Part shown: positions 8,817 to 18,196 of the stretch, piece by piece
How the letters are laid out: each line of letters starts with the position of its first letter
Position numbering within the stretch: the first letter of the stretch is position 1
From: CAVSUR01 sp963846005
GTDB lineage: Bacteria; Actinomycetota; Actinomycetes; Streptosporangiales; Streptosporangiaceae
DNA: 64,000 bases
Direction: 5' to 3'
NCBI GenBank assembly: GCA_963846005.1
Contig: CAWJUH010000002.1
Span: forward strand, 372,001-436,000
The notes under the pieces: generated by a model
Databases searched by the model: none
The model's input: only the letters and a program-made list of their open reading frames with translations
What the model was told of the DNA's origin: nothing
Program-made: the position numbers and the translations under genes

Positions 8817-9320
8817 TCACCAGCGGAGGCGGGTGACGGGTCCGAGGCTCGAGGGCGCAACCGGCGGCGGCCGGCGTGCCAGGCCGAAGTCCAGCGAGCC
8901 GAAGGTCCTGGCGCTGAGGACCAGTGACACATAGCGTCCCGCGGGCGGGGCGCTGCCGGGCGGCCCCGGCGCCATCCGGTCAGTGAAGCGCCCGCGCAAG
9001 GTGATCAGGAACACCCGGGCGCGTGAGCCGACGGGCACGAAGTCGCCCGGCGTGGCCGAGGTCAGCGCCCTGGCGCGAGTGGTCGCCACCACGATGACCC
9101 AGGCCGGATGCGGATCGCCGTTGCTGACGGCGGCGCGGGGCGCGATCGCGGTCAGCCGCCCGATCGCCGAGGCCGGGACCTTACCGCCGGCCGTAGCCGT
9201 CGCGCTGGCCGGGACCGCCACATCGGCCGGAGACCGTGCGCAGCCCGCGGCGGTGATAACCGCGGCCCCCGCCAGGGCCCCGGCGAGCGCGCGGCCCGGC
9301 CTAGTGATGCTCCCGCCCAT
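8817..9320 (-). CDS. putative lipoprotein, function unknown
   Basis: About 167 residues if started at the ATG giving MGGSITRPGRALAG; an ATG eight codons upstream is also possible. A signal helix (ALAGALAGAAVITAAGCARS) ends in a plausible lipobox (TAAGC), so the product is probably lipid-anchored outside the cell. The rest is a compact domain (WVIVVATT, RVFLITLRG, YVSLVLSA) that I do not recognise. It is transcribed in the same direction as the downstream pseudokinase, about 115 bp away. Confidence 0.6.
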   Translation of the reverse strand: MGGSITRPGRALAGALAGAAVITAAGCARSPADVAVPASATATAGGKVPASAIGRLTAIAPRAAVSNGDPHPAWVIVVATTRARALTSATPGDFVPVGSRARVFLITLRGRFTDRMAPGPPGSAPPAGRYVSLVLSARTFGSLDFGLARRPPPVAPSSLGPVTRLRW

Positions 9321-9376
9321 TGCGCCTCCCGCCCCGGTCACCACTTGGACGGCCGCCAGCCCCCCGCCGGCATCAC

Positions 9377-9429
9377 CATGATCTCGGTCACTTTTCAGGC
9401 GCTACAGCTGAAAAGTGACCGAGATCATG
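9377..9429. terminator. perfect 22-bp inverted repeat downstream of fumC
   Basis: Arms 9377-9398 and 9408-9429 are exact complements (CATGATCTCGGTCACTTTTCAG) around a 9-base loop. The T-tract and A-tract are inside the stem, so either strand could terminate. It sits 20 bases beyond the fumC stop, and the lipoprotein gene starts on its other side. Confidence 0.75.
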
Positions 9430-9449
9430 ACGGTCGGCCGGGGCCGGCG

Positions 9450-10871
<1,422 letters not shown>

Positions 10872-10888
10872 GCCGGGGGACCTCCTGT

Positions 10889-12544
10889 TCAGCTGGGCGC
10901 CGGCCCGATCGTCAGCACCGGCTGGCGCGGCGCGGTCACGTCGGCGAAGAAGTCGTTGCCCTTGTCGTCTACCACGATGAACGCCGGGAAATCGCGGACC
11001 TCGATCCGCCACACCGCTTCCATGCCCAGCTCGGGATACTCCAGGACATCGACCCTGGTGATGCAGTCCTGCGCCAGCTTGGCCGCGGCGCCGCCGACCG
11101 AGCCCAGGTAGAACCCGCCGTGCTGCTGGCACGCCTTCGTCACCGCGGCCGACCGGTTGCCCTTGGCCAGCATGACCAGCGACCCGCCGGCCGCCTGGAA
11201 CTGCCCGACGTAGGAGTCCATCCGCCCCGCGGTGGTCGGCCCGAACGAGCCGGACGCGTAGCCTGCCGGGGTCTTGGCCGGCCCCGCGTAGTACACCGCG
11301 TGATCGCGCAGGTAGGCCGGCATCGGCTCGCCCGCGGCCAGCCGCTCGGCGATCTTGGCGTGGGCGATGTCGCGGGCCACCACCATCGGGCCGGTGAGGG
11401 CCAGCCGGGTCTTGATCGGGTACCTGGTCAGCTCGGCCCGGATCTCGTCCATCGGCCGGGCCAGGTCGATCCGCACCACATCGGAGTCCAGCTCCTCCCC
11501 GGTGGTGTCGGGCAGGTAGCTGGCCGGGTCGGTCTCCAGCCGCTCCAGGAACACCCCGTCGCGGGTGATCTTGGCCCGGGCCTGCCGGTCGGCCGAGCAG
11601 GACACCGCGATCGCCACCGGGCAGGAAGCGCCGTGCCGCGGCAGCCGGATCACCCGCACGTCGTGGCAGAAGTACTTGCCGCCGAACTGGGCCCCGATCC
11701 CGGCCCGCCGGGTGATCTGGAGCACCTGCTGCTCCAGCTCGGTGTCGCGGAAGCCGTGCCCGGAGGATGATCCCGTGGCGGGCAGCGCGTCCAGGTACTT
11801 GGCCGAGGCGTACTTGGCGGTCTTCAGCGCGTACTCGGCGCTGGTCCCGCCGATGACGATGGCCAGGTGGTACGGCGGGCAGGCGGCCGTGCCGAGCGAC
11901 CGGATCTTCTCCTCCAGGAACTCCGGCAGCCGCTTCGGGTTCAGCACGGCCGGGGTCTCCTGGTACAGGTACGACTTGTTGGCCGAGCCGCCGCCCTTGG
12001 CCATGAACAGGAACTCGTACTCCGCGCCGGCGGTCGCGTACAGCTCGATCTGGGCCGGCAGGTTCGACCCGGTGTTGCGCTCGGTGAACATGGTCAGCGG
12101 CGCGAGCTGGGAGTAGCGCAGGTTCAGGGTGGTGTAGGCGTCGAAGACGCCGCGGGCGATGTGCTCGGAGTCCCGGCCGTCGGTGAGCACCTGCTGGCCG
12201 CGCTTGCCCATCACGATCGCGGTGCCGGTGTCCTGGCACATCGGCAGCACCCCGCCGGCCGCGATGCAGGCGTTCTTGAGCAGGTCGCCGGCCACGAACT
12301 TGTCGTTGCCGGACGCTTCCGGGTCGTCCAGGATCGAGCGCAGCTGGGCCAGGTGCGCGGGCCGCAGCAGGTGCGCGATGTCGCGCATGGCCGCGGCCGT
12401 GAGCAGCGTCAGCACCTCGGGCTCGACCTCGATGAACTCGCGGCCGAGGCCGGATCCGGCGCGGATCCCGCCGGCGGTCAGCAGGCGGTACTCGGTGCCG
12501 TCCGGGCCGGCCGGGAGCAGCTCGGTAAAATCGAACTCAGGCAT
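10889..12544 (-). CDS. fumA: class I (iron-sulfur) fumarate hydratase
   Basis: 551 residues, typical of single-chain class I fumarases with an N-terminal alpha domain and a C-terminal beta domain. Visible blocks include GVLPMCQDTGTAIVMGKRG (cluster-ligand region), CPPYHLAIVIGGTSAEYAL, FGPTTAGRMDSYVGQFQ and QQHGGFYLGSVGGAAA. The [4Fe-4S] cluster of this family is oxygen-sensitive, in contrast to FumC encoded next to it. The two together suggest switching between iron-replete/low-oxygen and iron-poor/oxidative conditions, which is an inference. First gene of the operon. Confidence 0.93.
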   Translation of the reverse strand: MPEFDFTELLPAGPDGTEYRLLTAGGIRAGSGLGREFIEVEPEVLTLLTAAAMRDIAHLLRPAHLAQLRSILDDPEASGNDKFVAGDLLKNACIAAGGVLPMCQDTGTAIVMGKRGQQVLTDGRDSEHIARGVFDAYTTLNLRYSQLAPLTMFTERNTGSNLPAQIELYATAGAEYEFLFMAKGGGSANKSYLYQETPAVLNPKRLPEFLEEKIRSLGTAACPPYHLAIVIGGTSAEYALKTAKYASAKYLDALPATGSSSGHGFRDTELEQQVLQITRRAGIGAQFGGKYFCHDVRVIRLPRHGASCPVAIAVSCSADRQARAKITRDGVFLERLETDPASYLPDTTGEELDSDVVRIDLARPMDEIRAELTRYPIKTRLALTGPMVVARDIAHAKIAERLAAGEPMPAYLRDHAVYYAGPAKTPAGYASGSFGPTTAGRMDSYVGQFQAAGGSLVMLAKGNRSAAVTKACQQHGGFYLGSVGGAAAKLAQDCITRVDVLEYPELGMEAVWRIEVRDFPAFIVVDDKGNDFFADVTAPRQPVLTIGPAPS

Positions 12545-12633
12545 CTTCGCCCATCCTCGGTGATCAGCGGCTTCTGCTGCTCATCGTAGGGGGCCCGGCT
12601 AGCAACCAGCCTGCGCTCTGGCGAGGCCATCCG

Positions 12634-12639
12634 TACCCT
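12634..12639 (+). promoter_or_regulatory. -10 element of a probable leaderless promoter
   Basis: TACCCT lies exactly 6 bases before the ATG at 12646, matching the actinobacterial TANNNT-N6-RTG pattern; no ribosome site is present. Confidence 0.5.
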
Positions 12640-12645
12640 GACGTC

Positions 12646-13065
12646 ATGACCGCTCGGCGGCGGGCTCGCGCGGACGACGTGCATGAGCTGGCCCAGCAGC
12701 TGCCCCACGTGAAGGTGGCGCACGGGCCGAAGGAGAACCCGATCTACTCGGTCGGCGGGAAGTCGTTCATCTTCTTCCGCACTCCGCGGCCCGATGCCGT
12801 CGACCCGGAGACCGGCGAGCGCTACCCGGACGTGATCGTCTTCTGGGTGCCCTCCGAGGCTGACAAGCAGGCGCTCGTCCAGGATCCCGCCTCGCCGTTC
12901 TTCACCACCCCGCACTTCGACGGCCACCTGTCGGTGCTGGCCCGGGCCAGCCGGATCGGCGAGCTGAGCCTGGCCGAGCTGACCGAGGTGATCCAGGACG
13001 CGTGGCTGTCCCGCGCCTCGCCGGCCCGGGCCGCGGCCTGGCTGGCCGGCAGGCCGGCCCGGTAG
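12646..13065 (+). CDS. MmcQ/YjbR (DUF419) family protein
   Basis: 139 residues with the YjbR-like layout: FIFFRTPRPDAV in the first half, then FFTTPHFDGHLSVLARASRIG, ending with a helix before AWLSRASP. The family adopts a double-wing fold like DNA-binding domains of transposase/regulator proteins, but no function is proven. The gene is divergent from the fumarase operon and is probably read from a leaderless transcript. A second, minus-strand family member is at 25306-25740. Confidence 0.8.
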   Translation: MTARRRARADDVHELAQQLPHVKVAHGPKENPIYSVGGKSFIFFRTPRPDAVDPETGERYPDVIVFWVPSEADKQALVQDPASPFFTTPHFDGHLSVLARASRIGELSLAELTEVIQDAWLSRASPARAAAWLAGRPAR

Positions 13066-13077
13066 CGCCGCGCCCGG

Positions 13078-14505
13078 TCAGTCCAGCGCCGGGCGGTAGC
13101 CGAAGAACGAGCGGCGCTTGATCAGCTCGGCCACGGCCTCGGGCACCATGCTCTCCCAGGTGTCGTCGCCGGCCGCGATCCGTCGCAGCACGTCCCGGCT
13201 GAAGATCGGCAGGTACTCGGGCCGGTAGTCGCCCAGGTGCACGAAGCTGCCCCGGCCGGCCAGGTAGTCATACAGCGGCTGGAGCTCGGGCCGGACCTTG
13301 ATGTCGTCCACGGTCTTGAGCTCGTCGTCGGGCTCGGGCTTGAGCGGGTAGACGTACAGCTTCAGGTGATTCTTGAACAGCCGCCCGAAGCTCTCCAGGA
13401 TCCCGCCGGGAAGCTGGGAATGGTTCTTCTCGTCGAACAGGTCGATCAGGCTCGGCACGCCCATCACGATGCCGAGCCGCTCATTAGTCCGCTCGGCGAT
13501 ATAGGCGGCCAGCCGGTAGTAGTCGAAATAGTCGCTGATCAGCACGGTCATCCCGCACGCGGCCAGCAGTTCGGCCCGGGCCAGGAAGTCCCGCCGGTCC
13601 ACGTCGACCGCGCCGCCGGCCAGCAGGTTCCGCATGGTGATCTCGGTCAGCGTCAGCACCGGCTTGCCCGCTACCGCCGGGTCCTGCTCGAACTGGGCCC
13701 GCGCCGTCTCGAGCATGTCCAGGTTCACGTGCGTGGGCGGCCGGAAGCTGCCCCGCTCGACCAGGACCGCCTTCTTGCGCAGCACCTCACTGGGCTGGAG
13801 CACCTCGCGGTCCGGGCCGAACATGGCCACGCCGCTCAGCCCGAGCTGCACCAGCTTCAGCGCCATCAGCCGGTTGTCCACCCGGCGGAACTCGATCCCG
13901 CGGAACTCGATCATGTCGATCTCGATCCGCCCGGTGGTCAGCCGGTCCAGCAGGCTCTCGATCAGCTTGTCCGGCTCGTGGTGCTGGAAGAACGCCCCGT
14001 AGAGCAGGTTCACCCCGACGATGCCGAGCGCCTCCTGCTGCGCGAACGCCTCCACGTCCAGCATCCGGACGTGCATCACGATCTGGCTTGGCTCGTCGTA
14101 CGGCTGGGCCTGGAACTTCACGCCCATCCAGCCGTGACACTCGTTGCCGCCGCGGTAGCTGCGCGCGACGACCGTGTCGGCGAAGGCGAAGAAGCAGTTC
14201 TCGTCACCGCGCTCATCCGCGAGCCGCTCGACGTTCAGCGCGAACTCCTTGTCCAGCATGCCCTGCAGCCGGCCGGAGGAGACATACCGGTCGGCCTTGC
14301 CGTAGACCGCGTCGCTGACCGCCATGTCGTAGGCGGAGATGGACTTGGCCACCGTCCCGGCCGCCCCGCCGACCTGAAAGAACCAGCGCACGACCTCCTG
14401 GCCGGCCCCGATCTCGGCGACGGTCCCGTACCAGCGCGGATCGAGGTTGATCCGCAGGGCCTTCTGATGGGTGTCCGACTGGTGTGCACCGAGCAGCTCA
14501 GTCAT
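13078..14505 (-). CDS. conserved protein of unknown function (often auto-named nicotinate-nucleotide adenylyltransferase or TonB-dependent receptor)
   Basis: 475 residues. I recognise a widespread family with the opening LRINLDPRWYGTVAEIGAGQEV and the blocks VGGAAGTVAKSISAYDM and ECHGWMGVKFQAQP; it ends near HLGDYRPEYLPIFSRDVL. Databases attach contradictory names to it, and no nucleotidyltransferase HxGH motif is visible, so those names should not be trusted. There is no signal peptide or membrane helix, so it is likely cytosolic. ATG 14505 is chosen because GGGAGAG precedes it; an open extension upstream has no support. It converges with the YjbR gene, 12 bases apart. Confidence 0.75.
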   Translation of the reverse strand: MTELLGAHQSDTHQKALRINLDPRWYGTVAEIGAGQEVVRWFFQVGGAAGTVAKSISAYDMAVSDAVYGKADRYVSSGRLQGMLDKEFALNVERLADERGDENCFFAFADTVVARSYRGGNECHGWMGVKFQAQPYDEPSQIVMHVRMLDVEAFAQQEALGIVGVNLLYGAFFQHHEPDKLIESLLDRLTTGRIEIDMIEFRGIEFRRVDNRLMALKLVQLGLSGVAMFGPDREVLQPSEVLRKKAVLVERGSFRPPTHVNLDMLETARAQFEQDPAVAGKPVLTLTEITMRNLLAGGAVDVDRRDFLARAELLAACGMTVLISDYFDYYRLAAYIAERTNERLGIVMGVPSLIDLFDEKNHSQLPGGILESFGRLFKNHLKLYVYPLKPEPDDELKTVDDIKVRPELQPLYDYLAGRGSFVHLGDYRPEYLPIFSRDVLRRIAAGDDTWESMVPEAVAELIKRRSFFGYRPALD

Positions 14506-14819
14506 GGCTCTCCCTGCTCGCGCTGGCGTTCTGGCGTGCATCGCCGCTGGTCCGGAGTGGTGGCCTAGATCACAGTCCACCGCTGGTGATTGTACTGTTT
14601 CGCCCCCCGGGACGGCGCGGCCCGTGCGGGGCCGGCCAAGCCGGGGACGGGCAGTCCGGTGCCGGGTAACGCCGCCGCTGATCACTGCGGTCTGCCATAG
14701 TCCTGGCCAGGGCCGTCCGCATGCGCGCGCCCCGTCCGGGTAACTGGCTGGTGCTAGCAGGCCCGGGCAGCCCGCGTCAGCTGACCGGCGGCGCGGCACA
14801 ACGACGAAGGGCTGATGCG
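14506..14819. other. divergent intergenic region
   Basis: Separates the minus-strand conserved gene from a small plus-strand gene. The stretch 14560-14600 is relatively AT-rich and probably carries a promoter. No gene, RNA or clear operator is seen. Confidence 0.35.
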
Positions 14820-15047
14820 ATGACCAGCGTCCCGGAAGCGGGTCAGGGCAACGTTGACCTCGCCGAGGCATCCCGCCAGCTCGAGCTGGCCGTGCACGAC
14901 GCGCGGGTGGCCTTCGACTGCATCGCGCTGGGCGAGCTGGAGCGCGCGCAGGAGTATGCGATCACGGCGCGTACCGCGGCCGACGCCGCCGAGACGGCGC
15001 TGCGGGTCGCGCTCGGCGGTGCGCCCGCCGAGCCGCAGTCGCTGTAA
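14820..15047 (+). CDS. small helical protein of unknown function
   Basis: 75 residues, predicted mostly alpha-helical and acidic (LAEASRQLELAVHDARVAF, ELERAQEYAITARTAADAAE). No known domain is recognised. ATG 14820 follows GAAGGG at a suitable distance, and third positions are strongly G/C, supporting a real gene. It stands alone, with the next gene on the opposite strand. Confidence 0.6.
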   Translation: MTSVPEAGQGNVDLAEASRQLELAVHDARVAFDCIALGELERAQEYAITARTAADAAETALRVALGGAPAEPQSL

Positions 15048-15104
15048 GCCTGGCCGGTTACCAGGCCGCCGTCACCGGGACGCCACCACGGGGCCGCCGT
15101 GACG

Positions 15105-15155
15105 GCGGCGCGGTCAGGAAAGCGGCGCGGTCAGGAAAGCGGCGCGGTCAGGGAA
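15105..15155. repeat. 17-bp direct repeat, three units
   Basis: GCGGCGCGGTCAGGAAA at 15105-15121 and 15122-15138, and with changes at the end at 15139-15155. The stop codon of the minus-strand oxidoreductase is in the third unit. Because 17 is not a multiple of 3, the units place a minus-strand TGA in each of three frames. Confidence 0.8.
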
Positions 15156-16092
15156 TGAGCGCGATCTTGCCGCGGACATGGCCGCCCATGATCTCCCGGT
15201 GCGCGGCAGCGGCCTCGGCCAGCGGGTAGGTTGCGCTGACGAAGACCCGCAGCGCGCCGTCCTGCGCCAGCCGGGCCAGCTTCGGCCGGGCCGCGTAGCG
15301 CAGCTCGGTGCCCGGGTCCGCGCCCGGGCCGCCGCCGATCATGGTGATGCCGTCCCCGCCGCGGCCCCAGGCGGCAATCGATACGATCCGGGCCCGGTCG
15401 GCCACCAGCTCCAGCGACACGTCGACCGCCTCGTCGGTGCCGATGAAGTCCAGCGCCGCGTCCACCCCGCCCGCAGCGGCGGCCCTGACCCGGCCGGCCA
15501 GGCCGTCACCGTAGGCCACCGGGATCGCGCCGAGCTCGCGCAGGAAGTCGTGGTTCTCCGGCCGGCCGGTGGCGATGACGGTGACGCCGCGGGCGGCGGC
15601 GAGCTGGATGCCCATCACGCCGACGCCGCCGTTTCCGTTGTGGATCAGGACGGTGTCGCCGGCCTGCAGGCCGGCCGCGGCCAGGGCGTGCCAGGCGGTC
15701 ACGCCGGCCAGCATCAGGCCGCTGGCCGCTGCCCAGCCCAGGCTCGCGGGCTTGGGCACCAGCGCCGAGCCGGGGACGGTCAGCTCCGCGGCGTACGCTC
15801 CCGCGACCCGGTAGGCGATCACCTCGTCCCCGGCGGCCAGCGGGCCGCCCGGCCCGGTCGCGCCCGGCCCGGCCTCGGTGACCATGCCCGCCGCCTCGAA
15901 GCCGGGGCGCATCGGCAGCTGGCCCGGGTCGGCGCCCATGTTGCCGCTGTACATCTTGTAGTCGATGGGGTTGACCCCGGCGGCGCGGACCGAGATCCGC
16001 GCCTCGCCGGGTCCGGGCTCGGGCGCCGGCTGGCCGGTGACGGAGAGCACCTCGGGGCCGCCGAAGGCGGTGGCGATCACGATGCGCGACAT
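15148..16092 (-). CDS. NADP-dependent quinone-oxidoreductase-like MDR enzyme
   Basis: 314 residues, zinc-free medium-chain dehydrogenase/reductase. Seen: VRAAGVNPIDYKMYSG near residue 40, a GroES-like N-terminal half, and the nucleotide motif IHNGNGGVGVMGIQLAAARG near 150. The C-terminus YPLAEAAAAHREIMGGHVRGKIAL is typical of the quinone reductase/zeta-crystallin branch. The substrate is unknown. The start at 16092 gives the canonical MSRIVIATAFGGPEVL; a much longer upstream opening is only a shadow of the repeat-containing gene on the other strand. Confidence 0.85.
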   Translation of the reverse strand: MSRIVIATAFGGPEVLSVTGQPAPEPGPGEARISVRAAGVNPIDYKMYSGNMGADPGQLPMRPGFEAAGMVTEAGPGATGPGGPLAAGDEVIAYRVAGAYAAELTVPGSALVPKPASLGWAAASGLMLAGVTAWHALAAAGLQAGDTVLIHNGNGGVGVMGIQLAAARGVTVIATGRPENHDFLRELGAIPVAYGDGLAGRVRAAAAGGVDAALDFIGTDEAVDVSLELVADRARIVSIAAWGRGGDGITMIGGGPGADPGTELRYAARPKLARLAQDGALRVFVSATYPLAEAAAAHREIMGGHVRGKIALIP

Positions 16093-16296
16093 GCCAGACC
16101 CGAACGCGGCAGCCGGCGCGGCGATTCCCGCCGCGCCCGTGTCGCGGATCCGATTCCGGCGCCGGCCTCGGAGTCGGCCTCGGCGCGGACCGGCCTCGGC
16201 GCGGGGCCGGCTGGCCGGCACCGGTGCCGGTGCCGGTGCCGGCGCCGGCAGCAGGGTGTACCAATGGGGCGGAGCCGACGACACGGGAGACCAGCG

Positions 16297-17178
16297 ATGG
16301 AAGTTCCGCCCGGCAGCGAGCCCGCCGATCAGCTCAGCCAGGCCGCGGCCGCGACCGGCGAGCTGATTGCCGCGCTGCGGCCACAGGACTGGCAGGCCGA
16401 CACCGTCTGCGCCGGCTGGCAGGTGACCGACGTCGTGCAGCACCTGGTGACCGGCCAGTACTCCGTCGCCGCCAGGCTGGCCGGTCAGCCGCCCGCGGCC
16501 GCCGGGCCCGCGGCAGTCCAGCCCACAGCAGCCCAGCCCACAGCAGCCCAGCCCCCGGCAGCCCAGCCCACAGCAGCCCAGCCCCCGGCAGCCCAGCCCA
16601 CAGCAGCCCAGGCCCCGGCAGCCCAGCCGGCGGCAACGCAGCCGGCGGCAGCGCAGCCGGCGGCAGCGCAGCCGGCGGCAGCGCAGGCCCCGGCAGCCCA
16701 GCCGGCGGCAGCCCAGCCGGCGGCAGCCCAGCCCACAGCGGCCCAGCCGGCGGCAGCCCAGCCCGCGGCCGGCCAGCCATCCGGTGACGCGCTGGCCGCC
16801 GCCTACCGCGAATCGGCCGGGCAGATGCTGGCCGCGTTCCGCCAGCCGGGTGCGCTGCAGCAGGTGCTCACCGTGCCGTTCGGCACGGTGCCCGGCATCG
16901 TGGCCCTGAACCTGCGGCTCACCGAGTTGCTGGTGCACGGCTGGGATATCGCCCGGGCCGCCAGGGTGGCGCCCGCCTTCCCGGCCGGCCTGGCCGAGCA
17001 GGCGCTGGCCTTCACCCAGGCCAATCTGGCCAGCGTCCCTGCCGACCGCCGTCCCTTCGCCCCGCCGCAGCCGGTGCCCGGCTCGGCACCGGCCATCGAC
17101 CGGCTCGCCGCCCTGCTCGGCCTGCCGGTGACCGCACCGCCGGCCGCTCGCCCTGGGGATGCCCGTGCCGGGGGCTGA
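16297..17178 (+). CDS. TIGR03086-type (DinB/mycothiol-dependent fold) protein with a long AAQP repeat insert
   Basis: 293 residues. The N-terminus (DQLSQAAAATGELIAALRPQ, then CAGWQVTDVVQHLVTGQY) and C-terminus (LNLRLTELLVHGWDIARA) match the TIGR03086/maleylpyruvate-isomerase N-domain family. Metal-ligand histidines are expected in VVQHLV and LVHGWD. Between these halves, residues ~73-160 are about 18 pentapeptides of the form PTAAQ/PAAAQ, which lie where the family normally has a short loop. ATG 16297 follows GGGAGA. Likely a metal-binding cytosolic enzyme; substrate unknown. Confidence 0.8.
   Translation: MEVPPGSEPADQLSQAAAATGELIAALRPQDWQADTVCAGWQVTDVVQHLVTGQYSVAARLAGQPPAAAGPAAVQPTAAQPTAAQPPAAQPTAAQPPAAQPTAAQAPAAQPAATQPAAAQPAAAQPAAAQAPAAQPAAAQPAAAQPTAAQPAAAQPAAGQPSGDALAAAYRESAGQMLAAFRQPGALQQVLTVPFGTVPGIVALNLRLTELLVHGWDIARAARVAPAFPAGLAEQALAFTQANLASVPADRRPFAPPQPVPGSAPAIDRLAALLGLPVTAPPAARPGDARAGG
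16512..16781 (+). repeat. 15-bp in-frame minisatellite, about 18 units
   Basis: Units related to CCCACAGCAGCCCAG run through the middle of the TIGR03086-type gene, mixing CCCACA, CCCCCG and CCGGCG variants. The units stay in frame and encode (P-T/A/P-A-A-Q). The complementary strand also stays open across the repeat, but that reading is an artefact. Confidence 0.9.
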
Positions 17179-17187
17179 GCCTGCCGG

Positions 17188-17193
17188 GATACT
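17188..17193 (+). promoter_or_regulatory. -10 element of a probable leaderless promoter
   Basis: GATACT lies 6 bases before the GTG at 17200, with no ribosome site between. The spacing is the same as at 21853-21858. Confidence 0.45.
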
Positions 17194-17199
17194 GGGCCG

Positions 17200-18195
17200 G
17201 TGGACCCGCTGGACCCGCGCCAGGCGCTGCGTGAGATCGCGTTCCAGCTGGAACGGGCCGGGGCGCCGACCTACCGGGTGCGCGCCTTCCGCCGGGCCGC
17301 GCAGACCGTGGCCGGTCTGCCGCCCGGCGAGCTGCGCGCCCGGCTGGCCGCGCGCACACTGACCGAGCTACCCGGGATCGGCCCGTCGACCGCCGAGGTC
17401 ATCACCGAGGCGGCGCAGGGCCGGCAGCCCGGCTACCTGACCCGGCTGCTGGCCGAAGCGCCGCACGGCGAGCAGACCGACCTGCGCGCGGCGCTGCGCG
17501 GTGACTGCCACACCCACTCCGACTGGTCCGACGGCGGCAGCCCGCCGCGGGAGATGGCCGAGGCCGCCCGCGGCCTCGGCCACGAATGGGTGGCGCTGAC
17601 CGACCACTCGCCCCGGCTGACCGTGGCGAACGGGCTGTCCGCGGAGCGGCTGGAGGCTCAGCTGGAGCTGGTGGGCGCGCTGAACGCGGAACTGGCGCCG
17701 TTCGCCGTGCTGACCGGCATCGAGGTGGACATACTCGACGACGGCGCGCTGGACCAGCGCGACGACCTGCTCGCCCGGCTCGACGTCGTGGTGGCCAGCG
17801 TGCACTCGCACCTGCGGATGGAGGCCAGCCAGATGACCGAGCGCATGATCGCCGCGGTGTCGGACCCGCGCACTGACGTGCTCGGGCACTGCACCGGCCG
17901 GATGATCGCCGGCCGCGGCCGCCCGCCGTCGCAGTTCGACGCCGCGGCGGTATTCGCGGCCTGCCGCGAGCATGGCGTCGCGGTCGAGATCAACTGCCGC
18001 CCCGAGCGCCAGGACCCGCCCGACGAGCTGCTGCTCGCGGCGGCCGAGGCGGGCTGCGAGTTCGCCATCGACTCCGACGCGCACGCGCCCGGCCAGCTGG
18101 ACTGGCTGGACAACGGCTGCGCCCGGGCCGAGCGGGCCGGGATCACCGCCGGCCGGATCGTCAACGCCCGCCCCGCGGCCCGGTTGCGCGCCTGA
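17200..18195 (+). CDS. PHP-domain phosphoesterase with HhH N-terminus (PolX C-terminal-like)
   Basis: 331 residues. The first ~90 resemble the DNA polymerase beta-type helix-hairpin-helix region (TYRVRAFRRAAQTVAGL, LTELPGIGPSTAEVI). The PHP domain follows with its metal motifs: CHTHSDWSDGG, ALTDHS, GIEVDI, SVHSHLR, GHCTGR and SDAHAP. There is no polymerase palm. Actinobacterial proteins of this design are related to PolX and histidinol-phosphatase-like nucleases; a role in DNA repair is plausible but unproven. The GTG start is probably leaderless. It converges with the acetyltransferase gene, one base apart. Confidence 0.87.
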   Translation: MDPLDPRQALREIAFQLERAGAPTYRVRAFRRAAQTVAGLPPGELRARLAARTLTELPGIGPSTAEVITEAAQGRQPGYLTRLLAEAPHGEQTDLRAALRGDCHTHSDWSDGGSPPREMAEAARGLGHEWVALTDHSPRLTVANGLSAERLEAQLELVGALNAELAPFAVLTGIEVDILDDGALDQRDDLLARLDVVVASVHSHLRMEASQMTERMIAAVSDPRTDVLGHCTGRMIAGRGRPPSQFDAAAVFAACREHGVAVEINCRPERQDPPDELLLAAAEAGCEFAIDSDAHAPGQLDWLDNGCARAERAGITAGRIVNARPAARLRA

Positions 18196-18196
18196 C

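Noticed and set aside
16334..16938. Long minus-strand frames of GCRRL- and AAGWA-type repeats
   Set aside because: They are the complement of the plus-strand minisatellite, which has the matching protein family on both sides.
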